Below, piece after piece: positions 13,310-19,598 of a stretch of DNA of 19,598 bases. This DNA comes from an uncultured Flavihumibacter sp. (lineage in GTDB: Bacteria; Bacteroidota; Bacteroidia; Chitinophagales; Chitinophagaceae), in assembly GCA_946482545.1 (NCBI GenBank), contig CAMLRX010000097.1, positions 1-19,598 on the forward strand, in the 5' to 3' direction. Numbering within the stretch: position 1 is the first letter of the stretch; the number at the start of each line of letters is the position of its first letter. The position numbers and the translations under genes are program-made. The notes under the pieces are model-generated. The model did not search any database and was not told where the DNA came from. It saw nothing but the letters and a program-made list of their open reading frames with translations.

Positions 13310-15631
13310 TCAGAATTTAAAGTTCCAGGAAATGGAGGGAATGAATTTAAAGAGCGCCGTTTGTACGGCTTCAGTTTTGTTCGGATCTGTTTCGCTGTCG
13401 CGGAAAGTGATGGTGTATGCGTTTTCTCTTCCGTAAGCGTTGTAAATACTGAATGCCAGCTCGGAAAGTGTTTTCTCTGTTTTCTTCAGCGTGTATACTG
13501 CACCAACATCTAAGCGGTGGTAATCGGGCATCCTGTAGCCATTCCTTTCACTGTAATAATAAACGGTTTGCCCGTCTACCTGGTATTTGCCGGTAGGGAA
13601 GGTGATGGCATCTCCGGTATAGTACACCCAGTTGGCGGAGAGGTTCCATTTGTTGTTGAGCTTGTACATGCCTACCAGCGCAATGTCGTGGGTGCGGTCC
13701 TGGCGGGCGTTGTACCAGTTGTTGTTGTTGATGCCGTCGATCTTCCTTTCTGTTTTGGACAGGGTATAACTGATCCATCCGGTGAATCGGCCCCTTGTTT
13801 TTTTAAGCAGGTTCTCAATGCCGTAGGCGCGTCCTTTGCCGAAGAGCAACTGACTTTCGATGGCGTCTTCGTTGGTGAAGATGTCGGCCCCGTCGCGATA
13901 GTCGATTTGGTTCTGAAGGTCTTTATAGTATACTTCTGAACTGAGTTCGTAGTCGCCGTTACCGAAATTCCTGTAATAACCCAGTGCCACCTGGTCGGAT
14001 ATTTCGGGTTTGATGATGTTCGTGCTGGCTACCCATTTATCGGTAGGATTGGAGGATACGGAATTCGAAAGCAGGTGCAGGTTCTGGACGTTCCGTACAT
14101 AAGATGCTTTTACGGAAGAACTTTCACCTGTGCTATAGCTGATGGACACGCGCGGCTCCGGGTTGAAGTAAGTCTTCACGAAATCACCTTTCTTGTACGA
14201 AAAAGTATCGGTTACATTGCCTTGCTGGTCGATGGCGTAGAAATCTCCTTTACCCAATATGCTGAAGGCTGTTAAACGGATACCGTAGCCCAACTGTACC
14301 TTATCGGAAATCTTCCAGGCATCTCCGGCGAAAAGCGCGTTCTCCCACGAGAGCCGGTCCTGAAGTTTGCTGAAGTTGACGGAGCTGCCTTCTCCGGGAC
14401 GCACTTCTCCCGGACGAATGGTATGGTGCACGGAATTGAGTCCGAACCGCACCTGGTGGTTGCTGCCCGCGTTCCATTGGAACTCCTGTTTGAGGTTATA
14501 ATCGCGGATATCGGAGAGGATATCGAGGTTGTTCGCGCCTGTTCTGATGTTGATGAGGTAATCGTAATTGCTGAAGATAAACGAGGTGTTGGAGAATAAC
14601 CTCGGGTGGAAGATGTGGTTCCAGCGGAGGGTGGCCGTGGCGTTTCCCCAACTGAGTCCGAAGTTATCGCCCGCGGCCAGTTTATCGCGACCAAAATAGC
14701 CGGAAAGGAAGAGCCTGTCTTTTTTCCCGAGTGTGTAGTTCATTTTGGCGTTCAGGTCGTAGAAATAGAGTGTGTTGTTGTTGATGGTGGAATCGGGTGA
14801 AAGTTTGAGAAACATATCCACATAAGTTCTTCTTCCACTCAGCAGGAAGGAGGATTTTTCTTTCTGAATAGGGCCTTCCACATTGAGTTTTGCGGATATT
14901 AACCCCACGCCGCCACTCACGGAATAATCTTTACTGTTGCCGTCGTTCATTTTAATATCCAGTACGGAAGAGAGGCGTCCGCCATATTGCGCGGGCATTC
15001 CGCCTTTGTAAACGGTCACATCTTTGATGGCGTCGGAATTGAAGGTGGAGAAGAAGCCGAGCAGGTGGGAGGCATTGTATACCGTAGCTTCATCCAGTAA
15101 TATCAGGTTCTGGTCGGCCGCGCCGCCGCGTACATAGAAACCGCTGTTGCCGTCTCCGGCAGATTTGATGCCCGGAAGCAATTGCAGCACTTTCAACGCG
15201 TCACGTTCGCCGAGCAATACAGGAATGTTCCTGATCTCCTGGGTGTTGATGCGTTCCATGCCCATCTGTGGTTGTTTCAAACTGCGGCGGGTGGAGGAGG
15301 CGCGCACCACTACTTCATCGAGTGCCATTGGCGCCGTTTCCAGTTCGATGTTCAGCGTAACGGGGTTGTTTAACGCTACATTGATTTTCTTTTCCACCAT
15401 GCCTACGGCGGATACGATCAGTTCGTAGTTGCCCTCGGGGAGCAGGATCGAATAAAAGCCATATTCATTGCTGGTGGCTCCTCCTGATGCTCCGCTGATA
15501 CGGATACTGGCGCCGATGATGGTTTCGCCTTTTGCCTCGGAGCGGATGGTCCCACTGATGCTGAACTTTTTCTGCGCATGAGCGGTACTGATAGTAAATA
15601 GAAAAGTAAAGAACGGTAAGATTTTTTTCAT
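13310..15631 (-). CDS. TonB-dependent outer-membrane receptor with carboxypeptidase-regulatory-like domain
   Basis: This 773-residue TonB-dependent transporter has a signal peptide at 1-19 (cleavage after AHA) and a CarboxypepD_reg-like domain at about 22-100 with the usual GYFY-like end (NEYGFYSILLPEGNYELIV). A linker (MALDEVVVRA) follows. The plug, about 125-230, shows GERDALKVLQLLPGIKSAGD, YVRGGAADQNLILLDEATV and GGMPAQYGGRLSSVLDIK. The barrel ends in WNFKF. It precedes a DUF4249 lipoprotein by 4 nt and follows LytTR regulator 2 after 143 nt. That order suggests, but does not prove, that regulator 2 controls receptor expression. A 7-bp dyad lies at 15713-15731 in the gap. Substrate unknown. 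Confidence 0.93.
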   Translation of the reverse strand: MKKILPFFTFLFTISTAHAQKKFSISGTIRSEAKGETIIGASIRISGASGGATSNEYGFYSILLPEGNYELIVSAVGMVEKKINVALNNPVTLNIELETAPMALDEVVVRASSTRRSLKQPQMGMERINTQEIRNIPVLLGERDALKVLQLLPGIKSAGDGNSGFYVRGGAADQNLILLDEATVYNASHLLGFFSTFNSDAIKDVTVYKGGMPAQYGGRLSSVLDIKMNDGNSKDYSVSGGVGLISAKLNVEGPIQKEKSSFLLSGRRTYVDMFLKLSPDSTINNNTLYFYDLNAKMNYTLGKKDRLFLSGYFGRDKLAAGDNFGLSWGNATATLRWNHIFHPRLFSNTSFIFSNYDYLINIRTGANNLDILSDIRDYNLKQEFQWNAGSNHQVRFGLNSVHHTIRPGEVRPGEGSSVNFSKLQDRLSWENALFAGDAWKISDKVQLGYGIRLTAFSILGKGDFYAIDQQGNVTDTFSYKKGDFVKTYFNPEPRVSISYSTGESSSVKASYVRNVQNLHLLSNSVSSNPTDKWVASTNIIKPEISDQVALGYYRNFGNGDYELSSEVYYKDLQNQIDYRDGADIFTNEDAIESQLLFGKGRAYGIENLLKKTRGRFTGWISYTLSKTERKIDGINNNNWYNARQDRTHDIALVGMYKLNNKWNLSANWVYYTGDAITFPTGKYQVDGQTVYYYSERNGYRMPDYHRLDVGAVYTLKKTEKTLSELAFSIYNAYGRENAYTITFRDSETDPNKTEAVQTALFKFIPSISWNFKF

Positions 15632-15712
15632 GGATGTTTATTTGAAGGAATGGGTGCTGAACTGTTTATATGAAAGGCGAATGATCATGCAGTTAAAATT
15701 TTTGCAAAGATG

Positions 15713-15731
15713 TACAACAGATGGTGTTGTA
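15713..15731. promoter_or_regulatory. 7-bp dyad upstream of the receptor/DUF4249 operon
   Basis: TACAACA (15713-15719) and TGTTGTA (15725-15731) are exact inverted repeats around GATGG. On the minus strand it lies about 80 nt before the receptor start, between regulator 2 and the receptor. It could be an operator or a weak hairpin for regulator 2. No clean promoter box was found beside it. Confidence 0.35.
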
Positions 15732-15774
15732 AAAAGGTTAAAACAATTGAAACGGACAAAATTGGATGTGAATT

Positions 15775-16530
15775 TCATGTTTCCATCCATTTAAGGAATT
15801 CAGGGGCTTTTTGTTTGCTCACCAGCAGTGTTTCGGGCGTATTCACGGTTAATTTAATATGAAGCCGCCGCGTGAAATAATGTTCAATCGCATTTATCGC
15901 GCCCCGGTTCACGAGGAACTGCCGGTTGATCCTGTAAAACTGCACCGGAGAAAGGGATTGCTCCAGTTCTTCCAGCGTACTGTTGATGGTGTACACGGCT
16001 CCGGCTAAGGTAGCCATGCTGGTTTGGCCTGAAGACGCGTAGATATAGGCGATGTCCATCGTTTTTACCGGGATAATCTTTTCCAGGAAATGAACCAGTA
16101 AGGTTGTTTTGTGAGGTGTATGTATTTCCCGGAGCAAATTCTGCATATTGGCCGCGGCAGTTGCGGAGAACCAGGTTTGGAGTACATCGAATTTCTGAAG
16201 GCTCTTCTTCAGTTTCTCTTCATCCATAGGTTTCAGCAGGTAGTCTATACCGTTCGCTTCAAAAGCGCGAATGGCGTATTCATCGTAGGCCGTGCAAAAT
16301 ATGACGGGTACTTCCACATTCAATTCGCGGAAAATATCAAAGCTGAGTCCGTCGCCCAGTTGTATGTCCGCGAAAATCAGGCCGGGCGTATGTTCTTTCA
16401 GCCAGCGCAATCCCGCTTTCACTGATGGCGCTATTTCCACCACTTTCATATCCGGGCGCAAGGTTTCCACCATACGTTTCAGTTCCAGTCCGCTTTTGCT
16501 TTCATCTTCCAAAATCAGTACCTGCATCAT
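15775..16530 (-). CDS. LytTR-type response regulator 2
   Basis: This is a 251-residue regulator. The receiver domain (1-120) has Glu8-Asp9, phospho-acceptor Asp55 (IFADIQLGD), Thr80 and Lys100 (DYLLKP). The LytTR DNA-binding domain (about 145-250) shows IAYIYASSGQTSMAT, FYRINRQFLVN and LHIKLTVNTPETLLVS. Two adjacent ATGs start the frame. ATG 16530 gives a 4-nt ATGA overlap with the kinase gene and is preferred; ATG 16527 would remove one residue. It is the last gene of the kinase/regulator pair and is followed by the receptor operon. Confidence 0.93.
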   Translation of the reverse strand: MMQVLILEDESKSGLELKRMVETLRPDMKVVEIAPSVKAGLRWLKEHTPGLIFADIQLGDGLSFDIFRELNVEVPVIFCTAYDEYAIRAFEANGIDYLLKPMDEEKLKKSLQKFDVLQTWFSATAAANMQNLLREIHTPHKTTLLVHFLEKIIPVKTMDIAYIYASSGQTSMATLAGAVYTINSTLEELEQSLSPVQFYRINRQFLVNRGAINAIEHYFTRRLHIKLTVNTPETLLVSKQKAPEFLKWMET

Positions 16531-17513
16531 GCCAAGGGAATTTTAACTTTGAATACGGTATCATCAGCATAAATCACGATCCCTCTTCCACAAAGTAACC
16601 TGCACCTTTCGTCAATGTTCTGTAATCCTTTGCCGGAGCTGCTTTCTTCCACCGATCGCCTCGGTTGGCGGTTGTTTTCCACCGATAGGAAATCCTCCTC
16701 CTCGTAAATATGTATGGTGAGCGGATCTTCTTTGGAAACGACATTGTGTTTCACCGCGTTTTCGAGGAGCAACTGCAATGAAATGGGGGGAATCTTTTTA
16801 TGGGTGGAAATATGTTCGGGATGAATTTTGATGCGGAGGGCATCTTCGAATCTTTCTTTCAGAATATATGCGTAAGCTTCCAGGAACTGCAGTTCCTCCG
16901 TTACCGTGGCCAGTTCCTGCTGTTTATGGTTCAGTAAATAACGGTACACCTGCGCCAGTTGTGAGATGTAATTACGCGACAAAGGGTCCTGCACCATCGT
17001 ACGCAAGGTACTGAGGGAGTTGAACAGGAAATGCGGGCTCACCTGTTGGGTAAGGGATTGCAAACGCGCGCGTACATTCTCATGTTTCAGTTTTTCGATT
17101 TCCAGTTTGGATTGGTGCGAAACTTCCAGCACCGTAATGTAGTAGACCATAAAATACTGGAAGCCGCCCAAAACAAGGCTCCTGACCAATATGGCGAAGT
17201 AAGGGTGTTTTACATCGCGATCCAGGATGAACGGGGCCAGGAATGCCGATAACAATACGCTTACAAACAGCGCCATCGCCACTTTAATACCCGGGCGGTT
17301 CAGCCATCGGTACCTGAAATGTGTACGGTGAATGTAGTGGTGGGTGAACCAGCAGGAGAGCGTGAACAGGAATGCGCCGCCAATTTGAAATACGGCCTGC
17401 TGAACGGGTACATCCTCCGTGCGGTAGAGCTTACGGAGCGATACGATCACGGCCAGACTGAAAGAAATGGTGAGGCCGGGAACGAGATGCCATTTGCGGA
17501 GGAATCCATTCAT
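16527..17513 (-). CDS. LytS-like sensor histidine kinase 2 (His_kinase/PF06580)
   Basis: This is a 328-residue inner-membrane kinase. Four hydrophobic segments lie at about 11-28, 40-60, 77-97 and 108-128, joined by short loops, so no large external sensor domain is present. The coiled coil at about 131-155 leads to the H-box QVSPHFLFNSLSTL with His161. The N-box is LLLENAVKHN (Asn252) and the G-box GKGLQNI (294-300). Compared with kinase 1 it lacks the 70-residue loop between TM3 and TM4, so any ligand would be sensed within the membrane or through a partner. The start ATG 17513 lies 4 nt after a strong promoter box, which implies a leaderless mRNA. It overlaps regulator 2 by 4 nt. Confidence 0.92.
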   Translation of the reverse strand: MNGFLRKWHLVPGLTISFSLAVIVSLRKLYRTEDVPVQQAVFQIGGAFLFTLSCWFTHHYIHRTHFRYRWLNRPGIKVAMALFVSVLLSAFLAPFILDRDVKHPYFAILVRSLVLGGFQYFMVYYITVLEVSHQSKLEIEKLKHENVRARLQSLTQQVSPHFLFNSLSTLRTMVQDPLSRNYISQLAQVYRYLLNHKQQELATVTEELQFLEAYAYILKERFEDALRIKIHPEHISTHKKIPPISLQLLLENAVKHNVVSKEDPLTIHIYEEEDFLSVENNRQPRRSVEESSSGKGLQNIDERCRLLCGRGIVIYADDTVFKVKIPLA

Positions 17514-17517
17514 GGGG

Positions 17518-17549
17518 CAAAGGTAGGGCGCGGGTAAGCTCCCGGCAAA
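17518..17549 (-). promoter_or_regulatory. Promoter of the kinase 2/regulator 2 operon
   Basis: On the minus strand TTTG (17549-17546), a 20-nt spacer, then TACCTTTG (17525-17518), a full match to both Bacteroidota boxes. The start codon begins 4 nt later, so the transcript is expected to be leaderless. The -33 TTTG sits in the loop of a small dyad (CCGGC 17542-17546, GCCGG 17550-17554). Confidence 0.65.
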
Positions 17550-17589
17550 GCCGGAAGGATGAAACGGACAAAAAGCCGCCTGAACGGGA

Positions 17590-19497
17590 TCACCATCCTA
17601 TGCCGTAATCTTCGCCGTGGTTGGAACTGCCGCCCCAGAAGGAGCCGTGTTGCCAGTCGAAGAAGATTGCGTTGATGGGGCCGCTGGTGCGGTCGTCGAA
17701 ACTCAGGGTGTAACCCATTTTGCGGAGCGCTTCGCGCACATTTTCCGGCGTGCGCTGGTGCAACAGTAAATGGCCGGGTTTGGGTTGACGGTCAGCGTTT
17801 TTGGTACCACCCAGCGAGAGCCACAGTTGGTTGGAATTGATGTTTGCCGCTTCGGCAGCCTGTTGCACATTCATACCAAATTCTACCACGTTGAGGAAGA
17901 ATTGCAGCAGGTTCTGGTCCTGCGTGTCACCTCCCTGTACCGCGAAAGACAAAAACGGTTTGCCGTTCTTCAGGGCAAGCGTTGGCGTAAGTGTTACGCG
18001 GGGCCGCTTTCCAGGCGCCACCACATTAAAAGGGTTGATGGCCGAATCCAGTACAAAACTCTGGAGCCGCTGGCTCATGCCCACGCCCGTGTTGCCTGCA
18101 ATGCAGGCGGGGAGCCATCCGCCGCTGGGTGTAATAGAAACCACCCAACCTTCTTTGTCTGCCGCTTCCACGGAGGTGGTGCCACGCCAGAGGCGGTCCA
18201 TGTATTCATTGTCTGGCGTGTTATATGCTTCCTGTCCGCGACCATCGTGTGCAGGGACAAAGTTGCCGGGCTTGCGTGTGGCGCTGGTATCTACCAGGTA
18301 GCCTCTTTTTTTGAGGAGTTCCAGGTAGGGGTTTTTCTTTCCCTCAAAAGGGTAGGGATCACCCGGGCCCGCGTTCGGATTGTTCTTTTCTTTCCATATC
18401 TCCGCTGCACGTTGTTGGGCGTAAGCTTTGGAGAGTAGTCCTTTAATCGGTTCTTCGGGCGTGAAATACGGATCGCCATAATAAAAATCGCGGTCTGCGA
18501 AAGCGAGGTTCATCGCCTGGTAAACGGTATGGATATATTCAGTGGAATTGTAGCCCATTTTTATAAGGTCGAAGCGCTCCAGGATATTGAGTGCCTGCAA
18601 CATGGCCGGGCCTTGTGTCCATTCGCGGAGTTTGAATACCTCGATGCCTTTGTAGTTGGTTTGGAGTGGTGTTTCTTCGATTACTTTCCAGTTCGCGAGA
18701 TCGTTCATTGTAATTAGACCGCCCTGTTCTTTGGAGCCGCGCACAAATTCTTCTGCGATATCACCTTTGTAAAAACGGTTGTAAGCCGCGTAAATAGCTT
18801 CTTTCCTGGATTTTCCTTTTTGCACGGCTTCTTTTTCTGCTGCCACCATTTTTTGCAGCGTGAGCAGCAGGTCCTTTTGAACGAAGATTTCTCCCGGACG
18901 CGGCGCTTCTCTTTGTTCGCCCGCATGGGGAAGGAATACTTTCGCGGAATAGGGCCATTCTTTGATCCTGGCCTTGTTCCTTTCCATGCTGTTGGCGGTT
19001 TGCGCGTCTATCGGGTATCCGGCTGCCAGTTCCATGGCGGGAGCAAGTACCTTTTCCAGTGTCATGGTACCGTATTCAGCGAGCATATAACAGATGCCTC
19101 CGGGGGTGCCCGGTGTTACGGCTGCCAGCGGGCCATATTCCGGTGGAAACTCAAGTCCTTTCGATTTAAAGAATGCGGGTGTTGCTCCGGTAGGCGCTAC
19201 GCCCAGCGCGTTGATGCCGATTACCTTTCCGGTTTTCGGATTGTAAATAAGCGCCTGTGTTTCTCCGCCCCAACTCAATACGTCCCACATGGTGCAGGTG
19301 GCGGCCAGCATGGCACAGGCGGCGTCCACAGCGTTTCCGCCCTGTTGGAACACCATAGATCCTGCTGTGGCGGCGAGCGGTTTACCGGTAATGGCCATCC
19401 AGTTTTTGCCGTGCAGTACGGGCTTTTGTGTTTGCTGGGAAAAGATAGCATTGGAAAGTAAGGCGAATACGCCTGCAAGGAATATAGTTTTACGCAT
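17590..19497 (-). CDS. Secreted gamma-glutamyltransferase-like Ntn hydrolase
   Basis: This is a 635-residue exported enzyme of the gamma-glutamyltranspeptidase family (PF01019), which cleaves itself and uses the new N-terminal Thr to hydrolyse or transfer gamma-glutamyl or related amides. ATG 19497 is chosen over the upstream in-frame start (19572) because it begins a signal peptide (MRKTIFLAGVFALLSNAIFS) and the upstream codons cross a terminator. The family's GGNAVDAACA motif is near 53-62. The presumed nucleophile is Thr440 in RGTTSVEAAD, and VQGGDTQDQNLLQ is at about 520-532. The Arg of the classic REtAP motif, which binds the substrate carboxylate, is replaced (INALGVAPTGA), and the classic SSM motif reads RVTLTPT. 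The protein therefore fits the GGT-like branch (YwrD/acylase type) better than true glutathione-degrading GGT. Monocistronic by spacing. Confidence 0.88.
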   Translation of the reverse strand: MRKTIFLAGVFALLSNAIFSQQTQKPVLHGKNWMAITGKPLAATAGSMVFQQGGNAVDAACAMLAATCTMWDVLSWGGETQALIYNPKTGKVIGINALGVAPTGATPAFFKSKGLEFPPEYGPLAAVTPGTPGGICYMLAEYGTMTLEKVLAPAMELAAGYPIDAQTANSMERNKARIKEWPYSAKVFLPHAGEQREAPRPGEIFVQKDLLLTLQKMVAAEKEAVQKGKSRKEAIYAAYNRFYKGDIAEEFVRGSKEQGGLITMNDLANWKVIEETPLQTNYKGIEVFKLREWTQGPAMLQALNILERFDLIKMGYNSTEYIHTVYQAMNLAFADRDFYYGDPYFTPEEPIKGLLSKAYAQQRAAEIWKEKNNPNAGPGDPYPFEGKKNPYLELLKKRGYLVDTSATRKPGNFVPAHDGRGQEAYNTPDNEYMDRLWRGTTSVEAADKEGWVVSITPSGGWLPACIAGNTGVGMSQRLQSFVLDSAINPFNVVAPGKRPRVTLTPTLALKNGKPFLSFAVQGGDTQDQNLLQFFLNVVEFGMNVQQAAEAANINSNQLWLSLGGTKNADRQPKPGHLLLHQRTPENVREALRKMGYTLSFDDRTSGPINAIFFDWQHGSFWGGSSNHGEDYGIGW

Positions 19498-19514
19498 GTG
19501 TTTCGGTTGGAACT

Positions 19515-19522
19515 CAAATCTA
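19515..19522 (-). promoter_or_regulatory. Possible -7 promoter box (TAGATTTG) for the GGT-like gene
   Basis: TAGATTTG on the minus strand matches TAnnTTTG and would place the start near 19511, about 14 nt before ATG 19497. No TTTG is visible at the -33 position, so this is weak. Confidence 0.35.
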
Positions 19523-19539
19523 GGCAATTTAAAAGAAAG

Positions 19540-19565
19540 AACCCCGCCAGGAATGACGGGGTTTT
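19540..19565. terminator. Terminator between the GGT-like gene and the gene to its right
   Basis: AACCCCG (19540-19546) and CGGGGTT (19557-19563) form a 7-bp stem with a 10-nt loop. On the minus strand it is followed by CTTTCTTTT, fitting the end of a gene entering from the right. On the + strand TTC follows. Confidence 0.65.
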
Positions 19566-19574
19566 CAACCAAAA

Positions 19575-19598
19575 CTAACTGCTGAGAATGATGTTTAT
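19575..19598 (-). CDS. Possible last codons of a minus-strand gene entering from the right edge
   Basis: On the minus strand the edge reads INIILSS then TAG at 19577-19575, 12 nt before the terminator. The spacing to the terminator supports a real gene end, but eight codons cannot identify it. Confidence 0.3.
   Translation of the reverse strand: MNIILSS

Noticed and set aside
17542..17554. CCGGCAAAGCCGG as a terminator for the GGT-like gene
   Set aside because: The stem is only 5 bp and no T-run follows on the minus strand; it overlaps the -33 box of the next operon.
17770..18438. 222-codon + frame opposite the GGT-like gene
   Set aside because: It is a shadow of a well-supported enzyme gene on the other strand.

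Overview
The window is from a Bacteroidota chromosome, most likely Chitinophagaceae or a close relative. This is inferred from the gene families: TonB-dependent receptors with an N-terminal carboxypeptidase-regulatory-like domain, a DUF4249 lipoprotein, a GIN-domain lipoprotein, a DUF6686 protein, and two LytS-like histidine kinase/LytTR regulator pairs. Promoters of the TTTG-N19/20-TAnnTTTG type, rather than sigma70 type, agree with this. No phage, transposase, CRISPR, rRNA or tRNA gene was seen.

Layout: the left half (1-8451) is read on the + strand. It holds the tail of an unidentified gene ending in Phe; a 755-base gap with several hairpins, including a 168-bp element bounded by inverted repeats (73-240); a TonB-dependent receptor; a GIN-domain lipoprotein; a DUF4268 protein; and a sugar operon made of a LacI-type regulator (TTG start), galactokinase (galK) and an SGLT-type sodium/sugar symporter. 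The operon has a well-formed Bacteroidota promoter with a perfect LacI-family operator over the expected transcription start. That points to an autoregulated galactose uptake and phosphorylation unit. galT and galE are not in the window.

The convergent gap (8452-9199) has no gene. It contains a second copy of a CCCCTCTCCC-type palindromic repeat, a strong terminator for the sugar operon, another long hairpin, and a possible small RNA of about 215 nt that has its own promoter-like box and terminator.

The right half (9200-19598) is read entirely on the - strand. In transcription order it holds the possible tail of one more gene with a terminator, a gamma-glutamyltransferase-like secreted enzyme, histidine kinase 2 and LytTR regulator 2, a TonB-dependent receptor with a DUF4249 lipoprotein, a Cys-rich DUF6686 protein, a secreted carboxypeptidase-regulatory-like protein, and histidine kinase 1 with LytTR regulator 1. 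Both kinase/regulator pairs overlap by 4 nt (ATGA), so each pair is almost certainly one translationally coupled unit.

Most genes belong to recognised families. The most useful new signals are regulatory: the LacI operator/promoter, two apparently leaderless promoters with the same TAnnTTTGCC-nn-ATG layout, a 9-bp perfect dyad just upstream of histidine kinase 1, and the candidate small RNA. I did not find convincing evidence of a wholly new multi-gene system.
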